Part shown: positions 26,983 through 37,887 of the stretch, piece by piece
How positions within the stretch are numbered: the stretch's first letter is position 1
Layout of the letters: every line of letters starts with the position of its first letter
From: Leuconostoc mesenteroides subsp. mesenteroides
GTDB taxonomy: Bacteria > Bacillota > Bacilli > Lactobacillales > Lactobacillaceae
Length of the DNA stretch: 64,000 nt
NCBI GenBank assembly: GCA_009676745.1
Contig: CP046062.1
Span: 1,659,501 to 1,723,500, forward strand
Reading direction: 5' to 3'
Notes under the pieces: generated by a model
Databases searched by the model: none
What the model was told of the DNA's origin: nothing
What the model saw: only the letters and a program-made list of their open reading frames with translations
Program-made: the position numbers and the translations under genes

Positions 26983-28830
26983 TTACTTCTTGTCATCCTT
27001 GTTTGGATCAACTTCTTCAAAATCGCCATCAACTGTGTTATCGTCGGCAGAATTTGCATCTCCTTCAGCACCGTCCTTTGGTGCTGCTTGTTGATACAAT
27101 TTCATTGCCAATTCTCCGGCTACCTTAGTCAATTCTTCTGACTTAGCCTTCAAATCTGTCAAATCAGCATCATCAGCTGCGGCATCTTCTTTAGCTTTCT
27201 TCAAAGCTTCCAAAGCGTCTTGCGTTGGCTTCTTTTCATCATCACCCAACTTGTCACCAACTTCTTCCAAAGTCTTTTCAGTTTGGAAAATCAATTGATC
27301 GGCTTCGTTACGTGTATCGACAGCTTCTTTCTTCTTAGCATCAGCTTCTTCGTTCGCCTTGGCGTCATTCATCATCTTTTCAATTTCTTCGTCTGACAAA
27401 CCACCAGCAGCTTGGATTGTAATCTTTTGTTCCTTCTGCGTTCCTAAGTCCTTAGCAGAAACATTAACAATACCATTACGGTCAATGTCAAATGTCACTT
27501 CAATTTGAGGCACACCACGTGGTGCGGCTGGAATATCTGCTAATTGGAAACGACCCAATGTCTTGTTGTCGGCAGCCATTGAGCGTTCACCTTGCAACAC
27601 ATGGATATCAACGGCTGGTTGATTGTCAGCTGCTGTTGAGAAGACTTGTGACTTTGAAGTTGGAATTGTTGTGTTACGTTCAATTAACTTAGTGAACACA
27701 CCACCCATTGTCTCAATACCCAATGACAATGGTGTAACATCAAGCAAAACAACATCCTTAACATCACCAGTAATGACTCCACCTTGAACAGCAGCACCCA
27801 AAGCAACAGCTTCATCAGGGTTAATTGAGTGGTTAGGTTCCTTACCTGTCATCTTCTTAACAGATTCTTGTACGGCTGGAATACGAGTTGAACCACCGTT
27901 CAAGATGACCTCATCGATGTCAGAGAATGATAATCCAGCATCTTTCAAAGCACTCAAAACAGGTTGTTCAGCCTTCTTAATCAAATCGGCTGTTAATTCG
28001 TTAAACTTTGCACGTGTCAAAGATGTTTGCAAGTGCAAAGGACCGTTATCACTTGAAGCAATGAATGGCAAATCAATTTGAGCTTCGTTTGCAGATGACA
28101 AAGTCTTCTTAGCAGATTCTGCGGCATCTTTCAAACGTTGCAATGCTAATTTATCATCCGTTAAATCAACACCATTTTCTGACTTAAATTGTTCTGCCAA
28201 ATAGTCAATAACCTTGTTATCAAAGTCATCACCACCAAGATGCGTATCACCATTGGTTGACAAAACTTCAAACACGCCATCTCCTAATTCGAGAATTGAA
28301 ACATCAAATGTTCCACCACCCAAGTCATAGACGAGAATCTTTTCATCCTTATCCAACTTGTCCAAACCATATGCCAACGCAGCAGCTGTAGGCTCGTTAA
28401 TGATACGTTCTACTTCCAAACCAGCAATCTTACCAGCATCTTTAGTAGCTTGACGTTGTGCATCGTTGAAGTACGCTGGGACGGTGATAACGGCTTTTTC
28501 GACCTTTTCACCTAAGTAATCTTCAGCATAACCCTTGATATATTGCAAAATCATCGCTGAAATTTCTTGTGGTGTATAGTCCTTACCATTGGCATTAACT
28601 TTATACCCGGCTTCACCCATGTGAGACTTGATTGAGATAATCGTATCAGGGTTTGTAATTGCTTGACGCTTTGCCACATCGCCGACTTGGTTTTCACCAT
28701 TTTTAAATGAAACAACTGAAGGTGTTGTACGACCACCATCTGGGTTTGTAATAATCTTGGGTTTGCCACCTTCGAGGACGGCAACAGCTGAATTTGTTGT
28801 TCCTAAATCAATACCAATAATTTTTGACAT
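26983..28830 (-). CDS. dnaK: Chaperone protein DnaK (Hsp70)
   Basis: 615 residues. N-terminal ATPase domain with [51 protein letters not shown] and [12 protein letters not shown] motifs; substrate-binding domain with [13 protein letters not shown]; helical lid and acidic tail ending [11 protein letters not shown]. Third gene of hrcA-grpE-dnaK-dnaJ. Lacks the segment in the ATPase domain found in Gram-negative DnaK, as usual for Firmicutes. Confidence 0.98.
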   Translation of the reverse strand: MSKIIGIDLGTTNSAVAVLEGGKPKIITNPDGGRTTPSVVSFKNGENQVGDVAKRQAITNPDTIISIKSHMGEAGYKVNANGKDYTPQEISAMILQYIKGYAEDYLGEKVEKAVITVPAYFNDAQRQATKDAGKIAGLEVERIINEPTAAALAYGLDKLDKDEKILVYDLGGGTFDVSILELGDGVFEVLSTNGDTHLGGDDFDNKVIDYLAEQFKSENGVDLTDDKLALQRLKDAAESAKKTLSSANEAQIDLPFIASSDNGPLHLQTSLTRAKFNELTADLIKKAEQPVLSALKDAGLSFSDIDEVILNGGSTRIPAVQESVKKMTGKEPNHSINPDEAVALGAAVQGGVITGDVKDVVLLDVTPLSLGIETMGGVFTKLIERNTTIPTSKSQVFSTAADNQPAVDIHVLQGERSMAADNKTLGRFQLADIPAAPRGVPQIEVTFDIDRNGIVNVSAKDLGTQKEQKITIQAAGGLSDEEIEKMMNDAKANEEADAKKKEAVDTRNEADQLIFQTEKTLEEVGDKLGDDEKKPTQDALEALKKAKEDAAADDADLTDLKAKSEELTKVAGELAMKLYQQAAPKDGAEGDANSADDNTVDGDFEEVDPNKDDKK

Positions 28831-28917
28831 ATGTATATTCTTCCTTTACTTTTAAAATCGTTTTTAACTTTTTAAGGTGTAGTATCTCATCGATTGAATC
28901 ACCATGCAAAATAGTAC

Positions 28918-29487
28918 TTATTTTGCCACTGCAACCATTGCTGGTCGAATTACGCGATCTTGTAGTACATAACCTTTTTGCAAAACTTGTGCAATCTGAT
29001 CAGATTCAACTTCATCTGACTCAACACTTTGAATTGCTTGATGTTTGGTTGGATCAAAAGGCGCACCAACTTTACCTGTTGACGTAATACCATTGTCAGT
29101 TAAAGCTTGATTCAGCGTCTTAAGTGTCATCTCCACACCTGCTTTAATTTGCTTCGACACTTCATCGTTAGCGTCAACTTGAAGCGCTCTTTCCAAATTA
29201 TCAACAGCTGGCAATACTGCACTGGCTAATTTTTGTCCATCATACTTGCGTACACTTTGTAGTTCACGTGCATTACGTTGTTGTATATTTTGAATCTCTG
29301 CTTGTGAACGTAATAACTTTTCTTCAAGGTTGGTAACTTGTTCTGTTAGCTTATCAATTTCCGCTTGTTGTGGATCAGGTTCCACCTGTAAATCATCAGC
29401 TTCAGATTCAATTTCCTCAGTTAACTTTTCATCAGTTTGATTGGAAATGTTCTTATCTTCTACAATTTCTTCGTTTTTTTCTGTCAC
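28918..29487 (-). CDS. grpE: Nucleotide exchange factor GrpE
   Basis: 189 residues. An acidic unstructured N-terminus (1-45), a long coiled coil (PQQAEIDKLTEQVTNLEEKLLRSQAE onward) and the C-terminal beta domain ending VLQDRVIRPAMVAVAK. GTG start at 29487, supported by AGGAGGT eight bases before it. Stimulates ADP release from DnaK. Confidence 0.96.
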   Translation of the reverse strand: MTEKNEEIVEDKNISNQTDEKLTEEIESEADDLQVEPDPQQAEIDKLTEQVTNLEEKLLRSQAEIQNIQQRNARELQSVRKYDGQKLASAVLPAVDNLERALQVDANDEVSKQIKAGVEMTLKTLNQALTDNGITSTGKVGAPFDPTKHQAIQSVESDEVESDQIAQVLQKGYVLQDRVIRPAMVAVAK

Positions 29488-29503
29488 AGGTGTGACCTCC
29501 TAG

Positions 29504-30529
29504 CTATGTATATTCAATCATTTTGCGACTTAACGCTTCACCAAACGCGTCTGTAATCAACGTATTGGTACTATATGGCATCGGAATCGGACCAAGTAAA
29601 GCAATAATACCACTTCCTTGATTAGGTACCAAAAATCCACGCGTAATCAAACTGAATTCTGAAAGTAATGGTTCACCAATCTCACGTCCAATTTTGACTT
29701 GAACATCTCTCGTTGGCGAAGCAATTTGTCTAACATCCTCAGCATTGTTCAAAAATTCCAACAGAGGTTTCACATCAGTGATATCTGTTTCTTTACTAAA
29801 GTCTAAAACATTTAAACGTCCGCCTATATGAACGTTATCACCATTCGATCGTGCCAATACGTCGCCAAAGAGTTGCAAAAAAGCAGCGGGTGTTTTAATC
29901 ACGCGACTCATTTGCGTAGGTAACTCATCAGACTGCATCATACGCAGTACATCATTGATTGGTCGACCGACCATCTGGTCATTGATGTATGAGACCATAC
30001 TTTCTAACGATTCAATCGCCATTTCATTTGGCAATTTAAATGTCTGGCTAGTTACTTTACCATCATTAGTGACCAATACTGCAATCAACTGGTGCCCCTC
30101 CAAGGGGACCAATCGAAAACCTGAAACCTTGATATCAATTCGCCTTGGCTTTAAAATCAAGGCAGTATAGCCAGTTAAATTTGATAATGTGCTAGCTGCT
30201 TCGTCTAGTAAATCATCTATCTCATGGAAGTTCCCACGGAATGATTGAATGACAGCTTGCACATCGCGATTAGTGGCTTTGCGTGTCATCATCAGGTGAT
30301 CTAAATAATAACGATACCCTTCATATGATGGCACCCGACCAGCAGAGGTATGCATTTTTTTTATAAGATCATCGGATTCTAATGCCGCCATTTCATTACG
30401 AATTGTAGCGGAACTGATTTTAATGTCTAGATGTTCTTGCAAACTCTTTGAACCAACCGCATGCTCACGCTGTGTATACTCATAAATAATGGCGGTTAAG
30501 ATTAACTTTTGTCGTTCTGTTAGCGCCAT
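29504..30529 (-). CDS. hrcA: Heat-inducible transcription repressor HrcA
   Basis: 341 residues: N-terminal winged helix ([30 protein letters not shown]) that binds CIRCE, followed by the GAF-like domain. ATG at 30529 has AAGGAG eight bases upstream; the frame is open further up to 30550, but that stretch lies in a CIRCE element. First gene of the heat-shock operon and its autorepressor. Confidence 0.96.
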   Translation of the reverse strand: MALTERQKLILTAIIYEYTQREHAVGSKSLQEHLDIKISSATIRNEMAALESDDLIKKMHTSAGRVPSYEGYRYYLDHLMMTRKATNRDVQAVIQSFRGNFHEIDDLLDEAASTLSNLTGYTALILKPRRIDIKVSGFRLVPLEGHQLIAVLVTNDGKVTSQTFKLPNEMAIESLESMVSYINDQMVGRPINDVLRMMQSDELPTQMSRVIKTPAAFLQLFGDVLARSNGDNVHIGGRLNVLDFSKETDITDVKPLLEFLNNAEDVRQIASPTRDVQVKIGREIGEPLLSEFSLITRGFLVPNQGSGIIALLGPIPMPYSTNTLITDAFGEALSRKMIEYT

Positions 30530-30543
30530 ATTATCGACTCCTT

Positions 30544-30570
30544 TTAGCACTCACTATATCTAACTGCTAA
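30544..30570. promoter_or_regulatory. CIRCE-like element 2 (degenerate)
   Basis: TTAGCACTC-N9-AACTGCTAA on the plus strand. One perfect half and one with two mismatches; it lies just upstream of the hrcA ribosome-binding site. Confidence 0.7.
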
Positions 30571-30579
30571 CACTTATTA

Positions 30580-30609
30580 TAATACACTATTTAAGAAAAA
30601 ATGCAAGTA
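30580..30609 (-). promoter_or_regulatory. hrcA operon promoter
   Basis: TTGCAT followed after 16 bases by TATTATAAT on the minus strand, between the two CIRCE elements. Confidence 0.65.
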
Positions 30610-30612
30610 CTA

Positions 30613-30639
30613 TTAGCACTCTTTTTATAAGAGTGCCAA
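30613..30639. promoter_or_regulatory. CIRCE element 1 (HrcA operator)
   Basis: TTAGCACTC-N9-GAGTGCCAA at 30613-30639, one mismatch to the consensus inverted repeat, just upstream of the hrcA promoter. Confidence 0.92.
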
Positions 30640-30651
30640 TAACCTGCACTT

Positions 30652-31602
30652 TTACACTTTTGTATTAAAATAATGCCTTGTTTGTCTTGCATCTTCATTC
30701 AGTTGATTTATCAGTAATTGAGTATTTTCAAATTTTTCTTCACCGCGCAAATAGTGACACCATTGTATTTGAACAAATTCACCATATATTTCTTCTTGAT
30801 AATCTAGAATGTTAATTTCAACTGTAATTGGACGAGCATCACCAAACGTGACATTACGTCCGATGCTAGCCATTCCTATATACCAAGTATCATATATTTT
30901 TATTTTTACGGCATAAATACCAATGCCGGGCAACCATTCTTTTTCCGGCGTTTTTATATTAGCAGTTGGGAAGCCTAATTCACGACCTCTAGCCTCGCCA
31001 TGAACAACTATACCTGTTGTCGAATGAAAGCGACCAAGTTGCTGTGCGGCGCCATCTACATTCCCCTGATCTAGCATAGATCGAATTGTTGAAGAGGAAA
31101 CCTTTTGATTGCAGTCATCAAATTCTGACACAACAACAACGTCAAAACGATTAGTTGCATATGTCGCTAAATGTGTCATATCACTATATGTCCCAGCGGC
31201 ACCATATGAATGATCAAACCCTGCTACCACCGTAACAGGGTTCAGTTGCATAATTACCTCATCTACAAACTGTTGACCATCTAATTTGGCAAGTTTAGAA
31301 GTAAACTGCATGACGTAAACACGATCAACACCAAGCTGACTCATAATGGACTTCTTTTCAGCTAGCGGTGTTAAATAACGCAATGGTTGCTTCAACGTCT
31401 GAAAAGCTACGATTGGATGTGGATCATAGGTCAGCACGGCTAAAGGCACTCTCTGTTTTTTAGCTTCTGCTTTCGCACGAGCTAAAACAGCTTGATGCCC
31501 GCGATGAACACCGTCAAAAAAGCCCATTACAACGACCTGTTGAACCGGCTTTTTAATATCTAAGTTTGGATAATGTAAACGAATTAATTCTGTCATAGTC
31601 AT
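30652..31602 (-). CDS. ribF: Bifunctional riboflavin kinase/FAD synthetase
   Basis: 316 residues. N-terminal FMN adenylyltransferase domain with GFFDGVHRGHQ near residue 28 and STIRSML near 174; C-terminal flavokinase domain with GRELGFPTANI and the TVEINILDYQEEIYGE block. Converts riboflavin to FMN and FAD. The start codon overlaps the truB stop (ATGA), indicating coupling. Confidence 0.96.
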   Translation of the reverse strand: MTMTELIRLHYPNLDIKKPVQQVVVMGFFDGVHRGHQAVLARAKAEAKKQRVPLAVLTYDPHPIVAFQTLKQPLRYLTPLAEKKSIMSQLGVDRVYVMQFTSKLAKLDGQQFVDEVIMQLNPVTVVAGFDHSYGAAGTYSDMTHLATYATNRFDVVVVSEFDDCNQKVSSSTIRSMLDQGNVDGAAQQLGRFHSTTGIVVHGEARGRELGFPTANIKTPEKEWLPGIGIYAVKIKIYDTWYIGMASIGRNVTFGDARPITVEINILDYQEEIYGEFVQIQWCHYLRGEEKFENTQLLINQLNEDARQTRHYFNTKV

Positions 31603-32507
31603 TGGTTATCAAATACATAACGAGAACGCCATAATTGCTCAGTCTCATCATAGTGATATACTGCTTTCAGTTTGTTTTGATAGTATAGTTGTAAATAACT
31701 GTTGTTTTCGGGCCAACTAGAAATTTTCTGACCATTTTTTACAGCAAACCATTCACTTTCACTCAAATTTTTAGTTGGCCACTTCAATACTTCTTTAATA
31801 GGTATTACATGTTTTAATACTTCTTCGTACGCTAATGTGGACAAAAAATCAAGGTCGTGGGCTTTAGAAATGTTAAAGCCGCTTCCCATCGTTCGAGTTA
31901 ATGCTGTCATTGTTGCCGGGACAGCAATTGTTTTACCTGTGTCTACAGCTAAAGTACGAATATACGTACCTTTGGAAACAGTGGCTTCAAAATTGAATAT
32001 CTGCTTACCATCGATAAATTTAATACTAGACGTCCGTTTAAAGTCATGGATTACTGCTTTACGAACTGGACGTTCAACAGTCTCACCATTTCGGGCATAC
32101 TCATAGAGACGCTTACCATTAACTTTTACAGCAGAGTACATAGGTGGTTTTTGTGTGATTTCACCATTTAATTGCTGTATCGCTTGATCAATTTTTTGGT
32201 TTGAGAAAGGAGTTACGATATCCTGTTGATTAACAATCCTACCATCAAGGTCTTCTGTTTCTGTTGAAAAACCTAAGGTAATTTCACCAATATAACTTTT
32301 GGGCCGTGTTTGCAGTTCATCAATCAATTTCGTTGCTTTCCCTAAAGCAACTACTAGGACACCATCAACATTGGGATCTAAAGTCCCCGCATGACCAACC
32401 TTTTTTTGCCCAATAATACGGCGTACTTGACTGACAACATCAAAAGATGTCATACCACGGGGCTTATTGATAACTAACAAACCATCAACTATCTGATTCT
32501 CTGTCAT
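31599..32507 (-). CDS. truB: tRNA pseudouridine-55 synthase
   Basis: 302 residues. The catalytic Asp is in KVGHAGTLDPNVDGVL (near residue 43), and the family block KPPMYSAVKVNGKRLYEYARNGE follows. Makes pseudouridine 55 in the T-loop of tRNAs. It overlaps the preceding EIIA-like gene by 23 bases and ribF by four bases. Confidence 0.96.
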   Translation of the reverse strand: MTENQIVDGLLVINKPRGMTSFDVVSQVRRIIGQKKVGHAGTLDPNVDGVLVVALGKATKLIDELQTRPKSYIGEITLGFSTETEDLDGRIVNQQDIVTPFSNQKIDQAIQQLNGEITQKPPMYSAVKVNGKRLYEYARNGETVERPVRKAVIHDFKRTSSIKFIDGKQIFNFEATVSKGTYIRTLAVDTGKTIAVPATMTALTRTMGSGFNISKAHDLDFLSTLAYEEVLKHVIPIKEVLKWPTKNLSESEWFAVKNGQKISSWPENNSYLQLYYQNKLKAVYHYDETEQLWRSRYVFDNQ

Positions 32508-33024
32508 TTTGCAATTCCCCTACTTGCCAAACATTTTGACCTGCGTACACGGAACCATACCGAATATTTGGTAGAGCTTGGTTAGCCCAAACAACATAAA
32601 TACGCAGTGCATCATGATCAGCAGATAATACCTTCTGATTCGTCGTTCCAATAACATCACCTGCATGTAGTTGTTGTCCCACACCATATTGAGCCAACCG
32701 TACAACATTTGATGTGCCCACGACAGTTACAATTACCGTTTGTTCTGAAATATCAGTTAACGTCAAATAATCATTAGTGGATTCACTAACAATTCCCGAA
32801 ACTGGTGCCATTAAATTACCACCGTGTGGCACTAACATAACGCCGGTTTTAGTTTTGAATTGTTCATCGTGACTATCAGTAATTTTTTGCAAATCCCCAG
32901 TCACTGGTGCCACTAAAACAGGTACATCATTGTTGCGCACTAATCTATTTGCATTGATTTGACCTGTGCTCTTCAATTGTGATAACTTTTTTTCTGAACC
33001 AAAAAGTCGTTTCCAGAAGTTCAT
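32485..33024 (-). CDS. EIIA-Glc-like domain protein lacking the phosphorylation histidines
   Basis: 179 residues with the jelly-roll pattern of PTS EIIA-glucose proteins: VAPVTGDL near residue 37 and MAPVSGIV near 72, QLHAGDVIGTT later. Where EIIA-Glc has two histidines (a T-K-H-A block and an I-H-x-G-x-D-T block), this protein has NDYLTLTDISEQ and VIVTVVGTSNVVRL, so it cannot be a normal phosphocarrier. Located in the rbfA-truB gap of the translation gene cluster, overlapping truB by 23 bases. Perhaps a regulatory or structural remnant of the family. Confidence 0.75.
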   Translation of the reverse strand: MNFWKRLFGSEKKLSQLKSTGQINANRLVRNNDVPVLVAPVTGDLQKITDSHDEQFKTKTGVMLVPHGGNLMAPVSGIVSESTNDYLTLTDISEQTVIVTVVGTSNVVRLAQYGVGQQLHAGDVIGTTNQKVLSADHDALRIYVVWANQALPNIRYGSVYAGQNVWQVGELQNDRESDS

Positions 33025-33026
33025 CT

Positions 33027-34214
33027 TTAGCTGCGTACCTTTTCAATATATTTTGTCATTCGTTTCATTCCTTCTGCCAAGTCTTCATCGGATGCAGCGT
33101 ATGAAATACGAATGTAAGCTTGTGCTGTATCGCTGAAGGCCGAACCAGGAATAACCGCCACTTTACCTTCTTTTGCTAACCGTAAAGCAAACGCATCACC
33201 GTCAGTACCTAAATCAGCAGGTAATTTAGCAAATAAATAAAACGCACCTTCTGGCTCAACCACATCAAATCCTAATGCCTGCAACTGTGCTAACACCTTA
33301 TCTCGACGTTGACGATAAATATCACGCATTTTTATTGGTGTATCAGTGACATCACGTAAAGCGACCAAAGCTGCATCTTGAACAAATGTAGGTACAGCAA
33401 AAACCAACGCTCCATGTGTCTTTTGCAATTGTGCAATTGTTTCAGCTTGACCTAAAATAAATCCTACACGGTAGCCTGTCATTGCATGAGATTTTGATAA
33501 ACCATTAATATAAATTGTACGTTCAGGAATATACTCAGCAAAAGATACATGTTCTTGATCGTAGGTCAGGACGGAATAAATTTCGTCCGAAATAACCCAC
33601 AAATTATGCTTTGTAAATGTTTCAGCTAATGCAACAATCTCATCACGTGAATAAGTTACTCCTGTAGGATTCGTTGGATAATTCATTAAAATCGCTTTAA
33701 CAGGTACTGTCGCATTTTGGATGGCTTCTTCAACCATGTCAGGTGTTAGTTTGAAATCGTTTACTGTCGTATCAATGGACAAACGCACACCATGTGCCAA
33801 ATCAAGAGAAGAAAAATAAGGTCCGTAGGCTGGTTCTGGTACCAATAATCCATCGTTATCATTCAAGAGAGTTTGAAATGTAACGTTTATGGCTTCACTC
33901 ACACCTTGTGTAATGATAATATTTTCTGGACCATCATAATTTAAATGATACTCACGATTAAAATACGCAACAGCAGCCATTCTCAGATCTGTTTCACCTT
34001 GGCTTTCAGCGTAGTGGGAGCGATCGTTTGTAATCGCATCAGTAGTCGCTTGCTTGATACGTTCATCAACAGCAAAACCAGGCTCACCAAAGGTTAACCG
34101 TAAAATATCTGGAATATCACGAACTTTTAATTGAAAATCCAATAGTTTGTCAGGCGCCATATCCAATACTATAGAATTGAAGGGTTGAGTTGGATTAGTC
34201 ATATTAAGTCTCAT
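33027..34214 (-). CDS. Class I/II PLP-dependent aminotransferase (PatA/AspC-like)
   Basis: 395 residues, fold-type I. PLP lysine in INGLSKSHAMTGYRVGF (near residue 245), NYPTNPTGVTYS for substrate/cofactor binding, and a C-terminal Arg region AYIRISYAAS. Closely similar in layout to the protein at 58104-59306. Probably an aromatic or aspartate aminotransferase. An alternative ATG four codons later is possible. Lies between rbfA and the EIIA-like gene. Confidence 0.9.
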   Translation of the reverse strand: MRLNMTNPTQPFNSIVLDMAPDKLLDFQLKVRDIPDILRLTFGEPGFAVDERIKQATTDAITNDRSHYAESQGETDLRMAAVAYFNREYHLNYDGPENIIITQGVSEAINVTFQTLLNDNDGLLVPEPAYGPYFSSLDLAHGVRLSIDTTVNDFKLTPDMVEEAIQNATVPVKAILMNYPTNPTGVTYSRDEIVALAETFTKHNLWVISDEIYSVLTYDQEHVSFAEYIPERTIYINGLSKSHAMTGYRVGFILGQAETIAQLQKTHGALVFAVPTFVQDAALVALRDVTDTPIKMRDIYRQRRDKVLAQLQALGFDVVEPEGAFYLFAKLPADLGTDGDAFALRLAKEGKVAVIPGSAFSDTAQAYIRISYAASDEDLAEGMKRMTKYIEKVRS

Positions 34215-34298
34215 TTTCTTTCAAAATTAATTGTATAGAACTATTTTAACACAAAAAGCGCTCATCCTAATGGAGAGCGCCCAATATTTCATAATTTA

Positions 34299-34652
34299 TT
34301 AATTTTCAGTATGCAGCTTGCGAATCAAGTCCTCAATATGATTGCCATATTGAACAGACGTATCACGCACAAACTTCAATTCCGGTGTTTTGTAAACTGT
34401 CAATCGTGAACCTAATTCTTTACGAATTAATCCACTGGCAGCTTCCAAGCCGGCTTGAGTTTTCTTAGCATCACTGGCCAAATCAGATAAAATGGAATAA
34501 TAAATTGTTGCTATCTGCAAGTCACCAGACAATTCAACGCTTGTTACTGTAACCTCTTTTACTCGCGGATCATTAATACGCTTAAGTAATAAATCGGTAA
34601 CATCACGTTGTACTTCTTGAGCGAGACGACCTGCACGTTGTGGATTTGCCAT
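34299..34652 (-). CDS. rbfA: Ribosome-binding factor A
   Basis: 117 residues with the KH-like RbfA fold: RAGRLAQEVQRDVTDLLLKRINDPRV and LKFVRDTSVQYGNHIEDLIRKL. A 30S maturation and cold-shock factor. Downstream of infB in the conserved rimP-nusA-infB cluster. Confidence 0.96.
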   Translation of the reverse strand: MANPQRAGRLAQEVQRDVTDLLLKRINDPRVKEVTVTSVELSGDLQIATIYYSILSDLASDAKKTQAGLEAASGLIRKELGSRLTVYKTPELKFVRDTSVQYGNHIEDLIRKLHTEN

Positions 34653-34722
34653 AACTATTTTGCCTTCTCTTTCTTTTTATTAACAGACACAACTGACCAA
34701 AATATTCAACGTAGTTGTTCTC

Positions 34723-37227
34723 TTACTTAGGTTTAACTTCTTCCATTACGTAGGCTTCAACAACGTCCCCTGCGTGAACATCATTAAATTTGGCCACTGT
34801 AAATCCGAATTCAAATCCCATCTTTACTTCGTTAACTGCATCTTTACCACGCTGCAATGAACCAACTTCACCGTCAAACACAACTACATTATCACGTATA
34901 ACACGTACCTTAGAGTCCTTAGTAATTTTACCTTCTTCAACCATGGCACCGGCAATTGTTCCGACCTTAGAGAATTTGAACAATTCTTTAACTTCGACTT
35001 TTCCAATAACCTTTTCTTCGTATACAGGTTCAAGTTGGCCCTTCATAGCTGCTTCAACATCGTCAATTGCGTTATAGATAACATTGTAGAAACGAATATC
35101 AACTTTTTCAGAATCAGATTGTGATTTTGCCAAAGGTGTAGGACGAACATTAAATCCAATAATAATTGCGCCAGATGCTTCAGCCAAAGTAACATCGGAT
35201 TCATTAATCGCACCAACAGCAGTATGGATAATATCAACACGGACACCGTCAACTTCAATCTTTTTCAGTGATCCAGAAAGTGCTTCGACTGATCCTTGAA
35301 CATCAGCTTTAACAATAACTGGAACCGTCTTCATCGCTTTTTCAGCCATTGTATTGAACAATGTATCCAAAGTAACAACTGATCCTGAATTGCGGACTGC
35401 TTCTTGTGCTCGTTTTGCACGTTCTTCACCTGCTGCACGAGCTGTCTTTTCATCAGCCATAACGATGAAACGATCACCAGCCTGTGGCACGCCATTCAAA
35501 CCAGTAATTTGGACAGGCGTCGCAGGCAAAGCTTCTGACAGCTCAACACCACGCTCGTTTGTCATTGTACGTACGCGACCATACGTATTACCAACAACAA
35601 TCGGATCACCAACATGCATTGTTCCTTGTTGTACAAGAACAGTAGAAACTGGTCCACGTCCCTTATCCAAGCGAGCTTCAATTACTGAACCACGCGCTGG
35701 CATATCAGGATTTGCTTTCAATTCCAAAACTTCAGCTTGCAACAAAATCATTTCAAGTAGTTCGTCAACATTTTGACCAAACTTAGCCGAAATTTTAACG
35801 AAAATTGTGTCACCACCATACTCTTCAGGCACTAAGTCATAAGCCATTAACTGATTCATGACATCGTCAGGATTTGCTCCAGGCTTATCAATTTTGTTAA
35901 CAGCAACAATGATTGGTGTTCCCGCTGCTTTAGCATGATTAATGGCTTCAATTGTCTGTGGCATAACACCATCATCAGCAGCAACAACAAGAATTGTCAA
36001 ATCGGTTACATTAGCACCACGTGCACGCATTTCTGTAAAGGCAGCGTGTCCTGGTGTGTCCAAGAATGTAATTAATTTATCACTAATACGTGTTTGGTAT
36101 GCACCAATATGTTGTGTGATACCGCCCGCTTCACCTTCAGTAACATGGGAATTACGTAGATAATCCAACAATGTTGTCTTACCATGATCAACGTGTCCCA
36201 TGATCGTCACAACTGGCGGACGAGAAACTAACTTGCTCTCATCAATATTTTCATCATCAAAGAATCGGTCAATATCGGCAACATCTTCTTCTTCTTTTAC
36301 TTGTGCTTCGATACCATAGTCAGCTGCCAAAATTTCGATTGTGTCTTCATCTAAACTCTGGTTTTGATTTGTAACAATGCCTAGTAAGAATAACTTTTTG
36401 ATAATTTCTGCTGTATCGCGATGCAACAACTTTGACAAATCTTGTACGTTCATACCAACACGATATTCCAAAACTGCTGGTAACGGTTGTTCTTTACGTA
36501 CTGTTGCTGGAGTTGTTGGCTGGTGTTTGGCAGCAATACGACGTGACTTTTTAGAACCACGTGGACGATCATTACGGCGTGGTGTTTGTTGACCAGTACC
36601 ATTAGTATTACGCTTACGTGAGTTATTACGCGCAGAATTGTTGCCAGAAGCAAGCGCACCACCAAACTTTCCAGTACCAGTGGTTGCTGATGCAGTAGCT
36701 GGTTTAGCTGCACTAGTTTCCTTTTTTACGACTGGTTTAGTTGCTGTAGCTGGTTTTTTAGGCTGTTTAGCAGCTGCAGAAGCTTGACGCTTTTTTTCAT
36801 TTTCATTCACATATTGCTTCAAGCTGTTATCCGGCTTAGCAGAATAATCGACTTGCCCTTCACGTGGCTTTGTTGACCAATTTTTCTTCTCTCGAATCAT
36901 TGGACGACCTTCAGCAGGCGCAACACGTGATCCTGGACGATTATTACGATTTCCACCATTATTTGGACGGTTTTGGCCACCAGTAGATGTATTCGCACGG
37001 CCCTGGTTATTACGATTTTGGTTTTGGCCACCAGTATTTGGACGATTATGATTGCTATTGTTAGGACGTGCAGGACGACTTGGACGTGAGCCTCCTTGGG
37101 CTGGCGTCGTACCATCTGCTAACTTTGCCGCATGACGACGTTGTGATGCGGGCAATTCCTTACGTTCTGGGACTGCCTGTTTTCGTGCAGGACGGTTTGA
37201 ACCTGAGAATTTCTTTTCTTCTGTCAT
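34723..37227 (-). CDS. infB: Translation initiation factor IF-2
   Basis: 834 residues. The first 250 are a disordered Asn/Gly/Arg/Pro-rich region with imperfect repeats of the [10 protein letters not shown] kind, then an IF2-N domain, the G domain with [22 protein letters not shown] and NKID, and domains II-IV. Delivers fMet-tRNA to the 30S subunit. Initiation codon immediately follows ylxQ in one operon. Confidence 0.98.
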   Translation of the reverse strand: MTEEKKFSGSNRPARKQAVPERKELPASQRRHAAKLADGTTPAQGGSRPSRPARPNNSNHNRPNTGGQNQNRNNQGRANTSTGGQNRPNNGGNRNNRPGSRVAPAEGRPMIREKKNWSTKPREGQVDYSAKPDNSLKQYVNENEKKRQASAAAKQPKKPATATKPVVKKETSAAKPATASATTGTGKFGGALASGNNSARNNSRKRNTNGTGQQTPRRNDRPRGSKKSRRIAAKHQPTTPATVRKEQPLPAVLEYRVGMNVQDLSKLLHRDTAEIIKKLFLLGIVTNQNQSLDEDTIEILAADYGIEAQVKEEEDVADIDRFFDDENIDESKLVSRPPVVTIMGHVDHGKTTLLDYLRNSHVTEGEAGGITQHIGAYQTRISDKLITFLDTPGHAAFTEMRARGANVTDLTILVVAADDGVMPQTIEAINHAKAAGTPIIVAVNKIDKPGANPDDVMNQLMAYDLVPEEYGGDTIFVKISAKFGQNVDELLEMILLQAEVLELKANPDMPARGSVIEARLDKGRGPVSTVLVQQGTMHVGDPIVVGNTYGRVRTMTNERGVELSEALPATPVQITGLNGVPQAGDRFIVMADEKTARAAGEERAKRAQEAVRNSGSVVTLDTLFNTMAEKAMKTVPVIVKADVQGSVEALSGSLKKIEVDGVRVDIIHTAVGAINESDVTLAEASGAIIIGFNVRPTPLAKSQSDSEKVDIRFYNVIYNAIDDVEAAMKGQLEPVYEEKVIGKVEVKELFKFSKVGTIAGAMVEEGKITKDSKVRVIRDNVVVFDGEVGSLQRGKDAVNEVKMGFEFGFTVAKFNDVHAGDVVEAYVMEEVKPK

Positions 37228-37548
37228 TTAGTTCCGCTCCTTTTCTGAAATTAATTGTTTGATTTTGCGACTAAAACCTTGATCAGCAATGGCGAAAACG
37301 CCTCGGTTAACACCAATAGCATCTGTTAATTGCTTTTTAGTATAGTCTTGTACTAGTTTGATATTATAGAAGTTTGATTTGTCGGTGAATTTTTTTGCTT
37401 GGCTTTTGCCACCATCACTAGGAAAGAAAACTAGAAAAACCTTTTGTCCACGAATAGCTGATAGCGTAGGTTCTGTTCCAAGTACCAGTTTACCAGCACG
37501 CATTGCTAAACCAACTAAATTCAATATTTGGTCATCTTTATTTATCAC
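37228..37548 (-). CDS. ylxQ: L7Ae-family ribosomal/K-turn protein YlxQ
   Basis: 106 residues with the L7Ae/L30e pattern (ILNLVGLAMRAGKLVLGTEPTLSAIR...KVFLVFFPSDGG). YlxQ-type proteins bind kink-turn RNA. GTG at 37548 has GGGAG seven bases upstream; TTG at 37551 is the alternative. The start lies inside the end of ylxR (11-base overlap). Confidence 0.88.
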   Translation of the reverse strand: MINKDDQILNLVGLAMRAGKLVLGTEPTLSAIRGQKVFLVFFPSDGGKSQAKKFTDKSNFYNIKLVQDYTKKQLTDAIGVNRGVFAIADQGFSRKIKQLISEKERN

Positions 37549-37834
37549 CAAACAACTCCCGACGTGCTTGTTGATGGTCAACGTAAGCAATGAGTTCATC
37601 GTAGAATTCATCTGCGACTTTCACACCAAATGCGCTATCAAAGATACGCTTTTCCTTAGCCATTTTTGCATTTTTCACATCTAGGCTAACATAAGCGCCG
37701 CGACCATTGGCTTTACCAGTTGGATCTAAAGTCACGTCACCTTCTTTACTACGTACAACTCGAACGAGTTCTTTTTTAGGAAACATTTCACCCGTTACAA
37801 TGTCTTTTCTCATTGGTATTTTACGAGGTTTCAT
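37538..37834 (-). CDS. ylxR: YlxR family RNA-binding protein (DUF448)
   Basis: 98 residues, beginning MKPRKIPMRKDIVTGEMFPKKELVRVV, with GRGAYVS in the middle; both blocks mark YlxR. Start placed at 37834 by family alignment; an in-frame ATG at 37852 would add six residues, and neither start has a clear ribosome-binding site. Part of the nusA-infB operon. Confidence 0.9.
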   Translation of the reverse strand: MKPRKIPMRKDIVTGEMFPKKELVRVVRSKEGDVTLDPTGKANGRGAYVSLDVKNAKMAKEKRIFDSAFGVKVADEFYDELIAYVDHQQARRELFGDK

Positions 37835-37887
37835 ATGTACCAGTATGATCATAAATCAAGGAATTTATAATCATATTTCCTTTCAAA

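Noticed and set aside
35354-35776. 140-codon frame opposite infB
   Set aside because: Shadow frame; its Ser/Thr/Pro-rich composition follows from the codon usage of the sense gene.
36900-37120. Repetitive sequence in the 5' part of infB
   Set aside because: It encodes the known disordered Asn/Gly/Arg-rich N-terminus of IF-2; not a mobile or regulatory repeat.
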